Assembly (NCBI RefSeq): GCF_000620805.1
Contig: NZ_KK211187.1
Coordinates: 777,957 to 841,956, forward strand
Source: Exiguobacterium undae DSM 14481
GTDB lineage: Bacteria; Bacillota; Bacilli; Exiguobacteriales; Exiguobacteriaceae
Length of the DNA stretch: 64,000 nucleotides
Direction of reading: 5' to 3'
Numbering within the stretch: position 1 is the first letter of the stretch; each line of letters starts with the position of its first letter. Below, one piece after another: positions 8,653-16,652 of the stretch. The notes beneath the pieces were generated by a model that did not search any database, was not told where the DNA came from, and worked only from the letters and a program-made list of their open reading frames with translations. A program made the position numbers and the translations under genes.

Positions 8653-9894
8653 ATGCAGGAATTTAATATCGATACAATTAATAGAGACGCAAGTGATAAA
8701 TATAAAGGATTTAGATATCAAAAATTTCGAGTTGCTATAAAAATGCTACAGTTAATAAAAAAAAATAATCGAAACAATATTATTGCGTTACCTGAATTTA
8801 GAGATGATGGACATTTCGTTGATGAAAATGGCAATGAATACTTGGAACAAGACAAATTATATGAGAAGGGCTTTTCTTTTAATTCTTCAGAAATTCAAAA
8901 ATCAATGATAAATTTTTTGGATAACTTTATTGAGTTAAAAAAAGATCCATACATTAATTTTATTTTTTTTACTAATACTACATTTAAAGGTGAGAATCAA
9001 ACTAAAAAGTTAACGGAATTAGGATTAACTGTTTTACAAAAACCAGTAATTCAGTACTTAGTTGATAAAGATTTTGAAAAAGATGTAATAGATTTTGTTT
9101 CTAAATATTTAATTAATATATATAAAGAGACATACGATATTCAAGAGGACAAACCAGATACATATCATGTAAATTACATTACTATAAAAAAAATGGAAAG
9201 CGAAGAATGGATAAATTTTTTATCAAAAGTATCGTTTAGATTTGGCGAGGGAGACTTAGATAAATTATCAGAAGAATTAGAAAGAGAAATTAGTGAATGT
9301 CAATTCTTTTCAGCAGAACATCTTGGAAAAGAAAATTTAATTAAAAGAAATTTATTAGATGTTATTGATGAACGAATGACACAAAAACATGTAACTCAAA
9401 AAATTATTGGTGTAGATTCAGTTAGATACATTTATAAAGAAGTTGAAAGTAGTAATAGTGAATTAGTAATTGATGAAGTGCATTTACATTGGGAGAATAT
9501 CGAAAATGAATTAGAAAATGATTCAATAAGGAATCTTAAAGAAAAAATTCTTTGTGTTTGTCCAGAAATTAACGAAAAAACACTGAAAAAGTACACTAGA
9601 GAATCTGTAACCGTAAAAGATGAAATAAAAAGATTTGATAGAAGGCAGATCAACTCTCTCAGATATAGAGTATACGAAAGTATGGGTATTTTTTTTGAAG
9701 AAGAATTCAATTACAGTGAAATTTTAACAATTGACATGCTAAATGAAACTATAAAATTATTAAAGGAATTTGTATTAAAAGATATTGATCAATTAAAAAA
9801 AGATTATAGTTACGGTATAAAAAATGACATTGCGGTGAAGAAGATGACTATGTTGCTAATTGATGAATGTTTTTATTCATTTGATGAGGTGTAA
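8653..9894 (+). CDS. ABC-3C effector-type protein with PD-(D/E)xK-like N-terminal domain
   Basis: This is a 413-residue protein of unknown exact function. The N-terminal 115 residues look like a DUF4297/Cap4-type nuclease fold: an aromatic YKGFRYQKFRVAIKML helix (17-32), acidic LPEFRDD (46-52), then EYLEQDK (62-68) giving a QxK (Q66, K68), and a strand INFIFFTN (101-108). The remaining 300 residues are charged and helical with no domain I recognise; family knowledge suggests they dock to the partner proteins. ATG 8653 is chosen because AAAGGTG lies 6 nt upstream; a GTG at 8632 is the alternative. The next gene starts 2 nt after the stop. Nuclease assignment is inference. Confidence 0.65.
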   Translation: MQEFNIDTINRDASDKYKGFRYQKFRVAIKMLQLIKKNNRNNIIALPEFRDDGHFVDENGNEYLEQDKLYEKGFSFNSSEIQKSMINFLDNFIELKKDPYINFIFFTNTTFKGENQTKKLTELGLTVLQKPVIQYLVDKDFEKDVIDFVSKYLINIYKETYDIQEDKPDTYHVNYITIKKMESEEWINFLSKVSFRFGEGDLDKLSEELEREISECQFFSAEHLGKENLIKRNLLDVIDERMTQKHVTQKIIGVDSVRYIYKEVESSNSELVIDEVHLHWENIENELENDSIRNLKEKILCVCPEINEKTLKKYTRESVTVKDEIKRFDRRQINSLRYRVYESMGIFFEEEFNYSEILTIDMLNETIKLLKEFVLKDIDQLKKDYSYGIKNDIAVKKMTMLLIDECFYSFDEV

Positions 9895-9896
9895 AT

Positions 9897-10427
9897 ATGG
9901 ATGATATTTTCAAGAAAAAAAGACTTTTGTACGATAGGAATGAAGATTTATATTTTTTAACATACAATGTAATCTTAATTTTATCAGAACTAGGTTGTAC
10001 AACTGAAAAAGGTAGTTTTAAAGATTATAGAAAATTGATATTTTTAGTACCGATAATTTCTGATGATAAAAGTACGCAACTCTTAATAAATTATTATAAA
10101 AGTAGTAAAAATCCTAACAAGTATATTGTTAAAGAATTAAACAGAATTTACTACAGTTCGCTTGAAACAATAACTTTATTAAGGTATTTATTACTGATTT
10201 TAGAAAGAAAGAATATAATTAAAATTATTAATGAAGAAAACAAGGTTAATATTGTTTTACTAGAAAATGAAGACGTAAAACGATTTATTCAAAGTCCTAT
10301 CTTTTTTAATGAAAAAACTAGGATTAATAAAATCAAAAAAAGAATCAAATCAATAAAACGATTAAATTATATAACTTTTGTAGACGGATTCTTTAAAATG
10401 AATGGAGTAGCTATATGGGAAAATTGA
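9897..10427 (+). CDS. Small ABC-3C middle-component-like protein
   Basis: The 176-residue protein matches nothing I can name by sequence. It is rich in Lys and Ile, alpha-helical in appearance (for example residues 20-33 and 88-103), and ends with a short basic segment KINKIKKRIKSIKR near residue 145 followed by a beta-like ITFVDGFF. There is no signal peptide or convincing membrane helix. It starts 2 nt after the putative effector and overlaps the ATPase gene by 13 nt, so the three are made together. In ABC-3C systems a small, poorly conserved middle component holds this position; the assignment rests on context. Confidence 0.6.
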   Translation: MDDIFKKKRLLYDRNEDLYFLTYNVILILSELGCTTEKGSFKDYRKLIFLVPIISDDKSTQLLINYYKSSKNPNKYIVKELNRIYYSSLETITLLRYLLLILERKNIIKIINEENKVNIVLLENEDVKRFIQSPIFFNEKTRINKIKKRIKSIKRLNYITFVDGFFKMNGVAIWEN

Positions 10428-12334
10428 GAATAAATTCTTTAAAGTATAGAGGAAAGAAATATTATTATCAAAACAATCAATTTGGAAATGGCTTAAATTT
10501 ATTAGTAGGTGATAACGGTAACGGGAAGTCTACTTTTACATATTTAATTGTTTATTGTTTAGGTATAAATGTAGAATTTTTTAAGGAAGGCCATAGAGAA
10601 CCTATAGTTCAAATTCTAAATGATACAAACAAATCTGTTGAATTAGATATAATTATCAATGAGGAAAACTACATTTTAAGAAGAGGGATTGGTGAAAATA
10701 TAATTAGTGTGTATGATATTGAAGCAGAAAAATACACATCTTATAGCGTACATAGATTAGGTTTGGTTTATCAAAAAGAAAAAATGACATTTTCTGATTG
10801 GATTATGAAAAAATTAAATATTGAATACATAGAAATCGAACAAAATGACTCTGTACATCGTTTAAATTTTGATGATTTATTTAGATACATATATTATGAT
10901 CAATTAACTGAAAATAAAAAAATAATTAGCGATTTTGGAGTGCAATCTTCCGATTATTTTAAAAATAGTAATATCATGAAAAGAAGTATTTTCGAAGTGT
11001 TGATGTCTGGATATAGTGATAAGTATTATGAAAAGTTTTTTGAGCTTAAAGCACTTAATAAAAAATTAAATATCGAAAAGCAAAAGTTGAAATCCATAGA
11101 AATAATTCAATCTGAAATACTTAAACAATTGAGTAAAAATGATATTACCGATATAAATGCAGAGCTTAATGACACTAAAGTGGAGTTAAAAAGATTAATT
11201 GGTATTAGAGAAGATGTTAAACGGGAAAGGTATTTTGGAGAAGAGGTAGTATCAAGAATCCAAGATATTCAGAATAGCATTGTAGTTGAAACACATAAAT
11301 TGAAAAATTATGAATATAAATTAAATTCGATATCTGAAGATTTATCAAAAGCTCTAAGAGTGAAAAGTGATTTAAAGAGCGAAATTGAACAATTAGACAG
11401 AATATTATTTACCTCACAATTCATAGACTTAATAAATAATGAAGAATGTCCATTTTGTCTAGAAAAAATAGATTTAGAAGAAAATAAGTGCATTTGTGGA
11501 TCAGAACATAATTTGGATTTCTCAAGATTTATATATTCGGATAAAGAATATATTCAGCTCTTGAAAACAAAAGTAAAATCTTCAGAAACTATAAATGAAG
11601 TAATAATAGGATACAAAAAAGAATATGCACAACTTGAAGAAATTATTAGAAAAATTAAAGAACAAATAAAAAAATCCGTGAACGAAGTAAAATCTATCAC
11701 TAATGATATTGAATCAAACTCTAATATCTCTACATTAGAAGAAATTACTGATAAAATAATCCCTTTAAAAGAAACTGCTTCTGAATTGGAAATTCTAAAT
11801 GAAAGAATTAAAGATGTAAAATTATCAAAGACCTTAATCAATAAACTTGAGCATAATATTTTTGAGACTAAAGAAACCTTAAAAAAATTAGAAGAAGAAA
11901 AGGATAATAAATTTCAAAGAAACATAGAGCAATTTGAGAAAATATATAGTGAATATTTGACAGACTTTTTTAATGGTAGTGAAGATGAATACTTTGTTAA
12001 ATTAGATAGAAATTATTATCCTTTTATCGGAAAGTATAAAGAACAAAGTTTTAATGTTCCAAGACGGCTATTTTTTTATCTTTCGCTGTTAAAATTATCA
12101 TTAGATTCTGACTATCAAATTACTTTTCCAAAGTTTTTGATAATTGATACTTTAAAAGCCGAAGGGATCGAAATTTCTCATTTAAAAAAAATATTTACTT
12201 ACATCGAAGAATTTAATGACTTAGATTGTCAAATTATTATCACAAGCGGTTATGATGAATTTGATGAACAAGTTCAAGGGGATTACTTGATTGATTATCT
12301 ATCTCCAGAGAACAAGTTATTAAAAGAAGTGTAA
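10415..12334 (+). CDS. Rad50/SMC-like ABC ATPase of an ABC three-component system
   Basis: This 639-residue ATPase has a Walker A near the N-terminus (GDNGNGKST, Lys38) and a late Walker B, FLIIDT (Asp578), separated by long heptad-rich coiled-coil stretches (about 195-330 and 375-520). The tip between the coils holds a zinc knuckle, Cys345-x2-Cys348 and Cys359-x-Cys361. The signature region before Walker B (VPRRLFFYLSLLKL) lacks LSGG, and the Walker B Asp is followed by Thr, not Glu, as in DUF3732-type conflict ATPases. It likely binds DNA or another nucleic acid as a sensor for the upstream nuclease-like protein. It overlaps the middle gene by 13 nt. Confidence 0.82.
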   Translation: MGKLRINSLKYRGKKYYYQNNQFGNGLNLLVGDNGNGKSTFTYLIVYCLGINVEFFKEGHREPIVQILNDTNKSVELDIIINEENYILRRGIGENIISVYDIEAEKYTSYSVHRLGLVYQKEKMTFSDWIMKKLNIEYIEIEQNDSVHRLNFDDLFRYIYYDQLTENKKIISDFGVQSSDYFKNSNIMKRSIFEVLMSGYSDKYYEKFFELKALNKKLNIEKQKLKSIEIIQSEILKQLSKNDITDINAELNDTKVELKRLIGIREDVKRERYFGEEVVSRIQDIQNSIVVETHKLKNYEYKLNSISEDLSKALRVKSDLKSEIEQLDRILFTSQFIDLINNEECPFCLEKIDLEENKCICGSEHNLDFSRFIYSDKEYIQLLKTKVKSSETINEVIIGYKKEYAQLEEIIRKIKEQIKKSVNEVKSITNDIESNSNISTLEEITDKIIPLKETASELEILNERIKDVKLSKTLINKLEHNIFETKETLKKLEEEKDNKFQRNIEQFEKIYSEYLTDFFNGSEDEYFVKLDRNYYPFIGKYKEQSFNVPRRLFFYLSLLKLSLDSDYQITFPKFLIIDTLKAEGIEISHLKKIFTYIEEFNDLDCQIIITSGYDEFDEQVQGDYLIDYLSPENKLLKEV

Positions 12335-12407
12335 AACTATCAACAATCATAATTAGTAAAATCAAGTATACATGAGTTAAATGAATAAAAGAAATGAGGC
12401 AGGAAAA

Positions 12408-12917
12408 ATGATACGACGTGCCACCTTGATGGACGGAAAAGCCTTATCGGATTTGATGCGACGGATTGATCGGGAAACGAAATATATGTTGTATGAACCG
12501 GAAGAACGTAGCATGTCGACGGAGCAGGCGGAAGCGTTCATCGAACGGTTTGGTCAGGCGGCAAACTCAGATATCTTTGTCGTCGATGTCGATGACCAAC
12601 TTGTCGGCTATGTGTTGGTCGTCGGTGGAAAACCAAGTCGAATCCGTCACCGGGCAAACCTTGTCATCGGCTTGCTGGATGCCTATACGGGGCGCGGGCT
12701 TGGTGCGGGATTGCTCGAAGCCGTCGATGCGTTTGCCATTGAAGCGGGACTCGTCCGGCTCGAACTAACGGTCCGGAAAGATAACCTGCGGGCAATCGAG
12801 CTTTATCATAAGTTCGGCTTCAACATCGAAGGAACACGGATTGCCTCGCTGTTTATTGACGGTGAATACGTCGACGAACTGGCGATGTCGAAAATATTTA
12901 CAGCAGAAGAAGTCTAA
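12408..12917 (+). CDS. GNAT family N-acetyltransferase
   Basis: The 169-residue protein has the GNAT acetyl-CoA pocket in IGLLDAYTGRGLGAGLLEAVDAFA (mid-protein) and the motif B segment VRKDNLRAIELYHKFGFNIEG. I start it at ATG 12408 after AGGCAGG; an upstream in-frame ATG at 12381 would add nine residues. Its base composition is that of the host chromosome, so it marks the right flank of the AT-rich islet. The substrate is unknown. Confidence 0.9.
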   Translation: MIRRATLMDGKALSDLMRRIDRETKYMLYEPEERSMSTEQAEAFIERFGQAANSDIFVVDVDDQLVGYVLVVGGKPSRIRHRANLVIGLLDAYTGRGLGAGLLEAVDAFAIEAGLVRLELTVRKDNLRAIELYHKFGFNIEGTRIASLFIDGEYVDELAMSKIFTAEEV

Positions 12918-12974
12918 AAAAGATGCTCGGTTGCCTCCTCTCAGATTGAGACGGGACAGACGAGCATCTTTTTT
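12916..12974. terminator. Bidirectional terminator between acetyltransferase and hxlR
   Basis: AAAAAAGATGCTCG (12916-12929) and CGAGCATCTTTTTT (12961-12974) form a perfect 14-bp inverted repeat serving both convergent genes. The loop is long (about 31 nt). Confidence 0.85.
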
Positions 12975-13338
12975 ATTGCGATAATTTTTGTTGTTCGAAC
13001 TCGACTTCGAGGACATTTTTGGCATAATCCTTACCCCAGTCATACATCGCGTCTAAAATCGGCATCAGACTATGGCCGTGTGGTGTCAACGAATATTCGA
13101 CCTTAGGCGGAACAACCGGATAGACTTCCCGGTGAATGATATGGTGATCTTCCAGCTCCCGTAACTGATTGACGAGCATCCGTTGCGTAATACCGGGCAT
13201 CAGACTTTTCAGCTCTCCGAAGCGTTTTGTACCTTCTTTACCAAGGTGCCAAAGAATCAGCATCTTCCATTTCCCCCCGATGATTGATAGGGTCAATTCC
13301 TTTTCACAGTTAAACTGCCGGTCTTCAAAATGTGGCAT
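12973..13338 (-). CDS. hxlR: HxlR-family transcriptional regulator
   Basis: This 121-residue winged-helix regulator carries the family signature [45 protein letters not shown], with Cys10 near the N-terminus (QFNCEKE) that is typical of redox or aldehyde-sensing HxlR proteins. It is divergent from hxlAB and is probably their activator, as in B. subtilis where HxlR induces hxlAB in response to formaldehyde. A TATACT -10-like hexamer lies upstream on the minus strand. Function is inferred from family and position. Confidence 0.88.
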   Translation of the reverse strand: MPHFEDRQFNCEKELTLSIIGGKWKMLILWHLGKEGTKRFGELKSLMPGITQRMLVNQLRELEDHHIIHREVYPVVPPKVEYSLTPHGHSLMPILDAMYDWGKDYAKNVLEVEFEQQKLSQ

Positions 13339-13390
13339 CGTCCCACCTCCTTTTTTAGTATAGCCCTCTTGTCATCGACAGTATACTTTT

Positions 13391-13421
13391 CCGCACTATG
13401 TATGAAAAACCGCACTATGTA
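13391..13421 (+). promoter_or_regulatory. Candidate HxlR operator: two direct repeats
   Basis: The 12-mer CCGCACTATGTA occurs at 13391-13402 and again at 13410-13421, 19 bp apart, with an inverted GTGCG at about 13430. The repeats lie just upstream of a weak hxlA promoter, where an activator would bind. Confidence 0.6.
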
Positions 13422-13437
13422 AATTAAAAGTGCGTAC

Positions 13438-13466
13438 TTCCCAAGTTCGTCTATCAGGATTATATT
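13438..13466 (+). promoter_or_regulatory. Candidate hxlA promoter
   Basis: TTCCCA (13438-13443) and TATATT (13461-13466) are separated by 17 bp. The poor -35 box fits a promoter that needs an activator. Confidence 0.4.
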
Positions 13467-13541
13467 TAGTCATGTTCCTTCACGAACGTCAGAAGGAAGT
13501 GCCAGGTCCATAAATAGAGAGAAGAATGGGAGAGATCAATT

Positions 13542-14177
13542 ATGAAATTACAACTCGCAATCGATTTAGTCGATACAGCAGGTGCCATCGCTTTAGTCAA
13601 AGAAATTGGTGAAGAAAACTTGGATATCGTTGAGATCGGGACACCGGTCGTCATCAACGAAGGACTTCGTGCCGTTAAAGAAATGAAAGCGGCATTCCCG
13701 AATTTAACGGTTCTCGCCGACTTAAAAATCATGGATGCTGCCGGCTATGAAGTCAGCCAAGCTGTCGCACACGGTGCCGATATCGTGACGATTCTTGGAG
13801 CAGCCGAAGATATGTCGATCCAAGGTGCGGTTGAAGAAGCGAAAAAATCAGGCAAGAAGATTTTGGTGGATATGATCGCTGTCAAAGATATCGCGACACG
13901 TGCGAAAGAGCTTGATGAACTTGGTGTTGACTACATCTGTGTCCACACAGGTTACGATCTTCAAGCCGTCGGTCAGAACTCGTTCGAGGATCTCGCAACA
14001 ATCAAATCAGTTGTTAAAAATGCAAAAACAGCAGTTGCGGGCGGCATCAAGATGGAGACATTACCGGAAGTCATCGCAGCACGCCCAGACCTCATCATCG
14101 TCGGTGGCGGAATTACCGGACAAGACGACAAACAAGGAACAGCGTCAACGATGCGTCGGATGCTGCAAGAGGCGTAA
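13542..14177 (+). CDS. hxlA: 3-hexulose-6-phosphate synthase
   Basis: This cytoplasmic aldolase condenses formaldehyde with ribulose-5-phosphate, the first step of the ribulose monophosphate pathway, here most likely for formaldehyde detoxification. The 211 residues have the orotidine-decarboxylase-type barrel with MKLQLAIDLVD at the start, the catalytic DLKIMDAAGYE segment, and the phosphate-binding GGGITGQDD near the C-terminus. GAGAG-type ribosome binding site precedes the ATG. hxlB begins at the very next base after its stop. Confidence 0.95.
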   Translation: MKLQLAIDLVDTAGAIALVKEIGEENLDIVEIGTPVVINEGLRAVKEMKAAFPNLTVLADLKIMDAAGYEVSQAVAHGADIVTILGAAEDMSIQGAVEEAKKSGKKILVDMIAVKDIATRAKELDELGVDYICVHTGYDLQAVGQNSFEDLATIKSVVKNAKTAVAGGIKMETLPEVIAARPDLIIVGGGITGQDDKQGTASTMRRMLQEA

Positions 14178-14726
14178 ATGACACATATTCAAACGATTTT
14201 ACAAGAGCTGACGTCGACGGTGGAAGCGATTGATCAAGCCGAGACGACGCAACTCGCCGAAGCCGTTCTGAAGGCAGACCGGATCTTTCTCGCTGGAGCC
14301 GGTCGCTCCGGCTTGATGGGCAAAGCGTTTGTCATGCGTCTGATGCACATGAACTTCGATGCGTATGTCGTCGGTGAGACGGTCACCGCGAACTTGCGTG
14401 AAGGAGACTTGTTGATCATCGGATCAGGATCCGGTGAGACAAAAACACTCGTTCCAATAGTCGAGAAAGCGAAACAGATCGGTGGAACCGTCGCGGTCGT
14501 CACGATTGAGCCGACGTCGACACTGGCGAAGTTAGCGGACTTAACCGTCAAACTGCCGGGAGTGCCGAAAGAGCGGACAGCCACGGCGGATGAAACGGTT
14601 CAGCCGATGGGATCATTGTTTGAACAAACGATGTTGCTGTTTTACGACGCATTGATTCTTCACATCATGGCGGCGAAACAACTTGATTCAAAAACGATGT
14701 ACGGCAAACATGCTAATTTGGAATAG
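14178..14726 (+). CDS. hxlB: 6-phospho-3-hexuloisomerase
   Basis: The 182-residue SIS-domain isomerase converts hexulose-6-phosphate to fructose-6-phosphate. It shows the sugar-phosphate motif FLAGAGRSGLMGKAFVMRLMH, then IIGSGSGETKT, and the C-terminal ETVQPMGSLFEQ typical of PHI enzymes. It starts directly after the hxlA stop codon, so the pair is translated as one unit. A terminator follows 10 nt later. Confidence 0.95.
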   Translation: MTHIQTILQELTSTVEAIDQAETTQLAEAVLKADRIFLAGAGRSGLMGKAFVMRLMHMNFDAYVVGETVTANLREGDLLIIGSGSGETKTLVPIVEKAKQIGGTVAVVTIEPTSTLAKLADLTVKLPGVPKERTATADETVQPMGSLFEQTMLLFYDALILHIMAAKQLDSKTMYGKHANLE

Positions 14727-14736
14727 AAGAAATCAT

Positions 14737-14776
14737 AAGACCGGTAGACGTGTGTGACACGTTTGCCGGTCTTTTT
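14737..14776 (+). terminator. Intrinsic terminator of hxlAB
   Basis: AAGACCGG (14737-14744) pairs with CCGGTCTT (14766-14773), with an inner ACGTGT/ACACGT stem and a T run. Confidence 0.9.
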
Positions 14777-14884
14777 GGTATAATTTTCAAAAAGGTATTT
14801 CCATTTGTGTGAGTTTATTCGGATGACAGAAAGAATCGACTTGTGATAATGAGAGAAACGAAGGGGTAGAAAGGAGGACGGGGA

Positions 14885-15652
14885 ATGCGTTTTGTAAAGC
14901 CGATGACAATCATCGTATTGATCAGCAGTTGTCTCCTGTCGGGATGCATGTCTGAGACGGAAGAACCTGTCGTGAAACCGCCTGCTGACGTTAAATCAGT
15001 AAAACCAGTTAAAGAAAAAAATGAGGTGGAGGAATTTTTAATCAAAGAGCCATCGAAAGATGCGGATACACCGGGAAAAGCGGCCGTCGAACAGATTCAA
15101 CTGACATTTAAAAATGGACAAACGGCTGTCCCGACCGAAGACGATGTCTTGTCGGAAGCAATTCTCGGTCAAAAAGCGGTTGTCAGTCTGCATGCACCGG
15201 AAGAACAGAATGATTACATAGTTTTGTTCTATGAAAGGGTTAATCGTTGGACATTAACCGGGATTCTTCCTGTGACGGGGCCGAATACATCCGGGCGTTC
15301 GGAATCACGTGGATTGAAGCTTCCGTTTTCAACGTTTAGGTCAGACGAAATGACCTGGAGTGATACGAAAGACGCACCAACCACATGGGCGTTTGCCGGG
15401 AAACAGGCGATCATCACGGTCTCGAAGCTGTCACAACAAACGATTGACGATAATCAATCAGCGGTCGTGACATTATCAAACGGAATTGAAGCATACATCC
15501 ATGAGACGAAGCGGGAAGCCAGTTTGTCTTATCAGGACGGCGAACAGACGGTTCTCTTAGCCGGAAACGTCCCGGTAGCTAGTCTCAAAACACTTGCGGA
15601 ATCACTGCCATCTGTCAGCTCTCTGTCGTTTCCGTATGCTGAAACGGAATGA
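14885..15652 (+). CDS. Predicted lipoprotein with DUF4367-like C-terminus
   Basis: The 255-residue protein begins with a signal peptide and lipobox LLSGC (Cys at about residue 21), so it should be anchored on the outer face of the membrane. A low-complexity Lys/Val/Pro linker follows. The C-terminal 90 residues (NGIEAYIHETK... to LKTLAESLPS) resemble the DUF4367 pattern, in which a short substrate-like strand precedes an ALA-E-SL helix, as in proteins of the anti-sigma or germination type. It is a single-gene unit between two terminators. No specific function can be assigned. Confidence 0.75.
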   Translation: MRFVKPMTIIVLISSCLLSGCMSETEEPVVKPPADVKSVKPVKEKNEVEEFLIKEPSKDADTPGKAAVEQIQLTFKNGQTAVPTEDDVLSEAILGQKAVVSLHAPEEQNDYIVLFYERVNRWTLTGILPVTGPNTSGRSESRGLKLPFSTFRSDEMTWSDTKDAPTTWAFAGKQAIITVSKLSQQTIDDNQSAVVTLSNGIEAYIHETKREASLSYQDGEQTVLLAGNVPVASLKTLAESLPSVSSLSFPYAETE

Positions 15653-15712
15653 AAAATCGCCCGTTTCCCGCAACTCCTGACAGAGTTGATGAAAACGAGC
15701 GATTCTTTTTTT
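15653..15712 (+). terminator. Intrinsic terminator after the lipoprotein gene
   Basis: An interrupted long stem (ATCGCCCGTTT with AAAACGAGCGAT, inner CAACTC/GAGTTG) is followed by a run of T. It may also act on the convergent phosphatase gene. Confidence 0.85.
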
Positions 15713-15726
15713 ACATATTTAATGTC

Positions 15727-16521
15727 TTACCACTTCATATCAAAATCAGCACCGACGTCTTTCGCTAGGTGCGCATCCGATCCGTAAACGAGCGGAATGC
15801 CTAAAGACTGAGTGAGTTGCAGGAGTTCCGGGTAAGGATAGGAAAGACCGCATAACGGTTTCCGCAATCCTGCCGTATTGAGATCAAGCGTAAAGTCCGC
15901 CTGGCGGATTTTCCGGACCGTCTCATCCAAGTTCGCCGGCGTCTGCTCGAGCGGATAGGCTTGGATGAACTTCGTCGGCAACGTCAGGTGACCGAGGCGT
16001 TTTGGCTGATGTGTGCCGAGGTTCGTCATGACGAGCGCCTGGATGCCTTCATAATACCGTTCGTGAGCCGCCGTGACACTGCCTGTCGCCGTGACGATCT
16101 CACCAAAACTTTCCTTGCTGAAGTCGACCATGTAATACCGATCCTCGATCCAGAGGTAATGCAGCGACAGGATACCGTCCGTCAGCTCGGGACCATAACG
16201 GGCGATGATGTCCCGCGTGCCGTCGACGTCATGCTCCCAGTAATCAAACTCCATTCCGATCCGGATGTCGATATCGTTTTTGTATGTGTCGCGTAACGTT
16301 TTCAGTTCTTCAATGTAGCGTTCGGCGGTCGCAAACGACATCCCGGAATCGTTATCGGGTGCCGGATCGACGAGTCCTTCCGGCAGCGGGGCGTGCTCGG
16401 TGAAGCTGATCCGTTCGAGACCTTGTACCAGGGCACATTCGATATACGCTTCGAGTGGATCCTTTGTTCCGTGTGGACAATACGGGCTGTGGACGTGACC
16501 GTCCCATTTGATCAATTGCAT
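15727..16521 (-). CDS. hisJ: Histidinol-phosphatase, PHP type
   Basis: This 264-residue metal-dependent enzyme removes phosphate from L-histidinol phosphate, the step missing from the adjacent his operon. It has PHP metal ligands in WDGHVHSPYCPHG at the N-terminus, SFTEHAPLP, an internal GMEFDYWEHD, LSLHYLW, and the C-terminal YGSDAHLAKDVG. It is divergent from hisZ, with GGAGG before its ATG, so the two transcription units share the 131-bp spacer and complete the pathway together. Confidence 0.93.
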   Translation of the reverse strand: MQLIKWDGHVHSPYCPHGTKDPLEAYIECALVQGLERISFTEHAPLPEGLVDPAPDNDSGMSFATAERYIEELKTLRDTYKNDIDIRIGMEFDYWEHDVDGTRDIIARYGPELTDGILSLHYLWIEDRYYMVDFSKESFGEIVTATGSVTAAHERYYEGIQALVMTNLGTHQPKRLGHLTLPTKFIQAYPLEQTPANLDETVRKIRQADFTLDLNTAGLRKPLCGLSYPYPELLQLTQSLGIPLVYGSDAHLAKDVGADFDMKW

Positions 16522-16569
16522 GACAAAACCTCCAATATGTTTTTTTCAGTACGAAAACAGGCAAAAGGA

Positions 16570-16599
16570 TTGACAATCGAACCACAAAAAAGGTATCTT
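16570..16599 (+). promoter_or_regulatory. Promoter of the his operon
   Basis: A perfect TTGACA (16570-16575) and TATCTT (16594-16599) are 18 bp apart, about 55 bp before hisZ. The remaining leader is too short for a T-box. Confidence 0.6.
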
Positions 16600-16652
16600 A
16601 TCGTTAAATAATTTAGCGTGGTACAGTGATAACAAGATAAAGGAGTGGCGAC

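Larger units (their letters stand above)
8471..12370. other. AT-rich genomic islet downstream of ssrA
   Basis: Composition changes abruptly from near-balanced to strongly AT-rich (codons such as AAA, AAT, ATA and TTA dominate) just past ssrA, and returns to host composition at the acetyltransferase gene. It contains one three-gene operon and no integrase or transposase. The 3' end of ssrA is a classic integration target, but I found no copy of the tmRNA 3' end at the right border. Confidence 0.8.

Noticed and set aside
12335-12407. Possible right attachment repeat for the ssrA islet
   Set aside because: I searched by eye for a copy of the tmRNA 3' end (CCACCGTCTCCA) and found none; the boundary is supported by composition only.
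16600-16652. T-box-like GCGTGGTAC in the his leader
   Set aside because: The leader is only about 50 nt long and lacks the specifier stem and terminator of a T-box.
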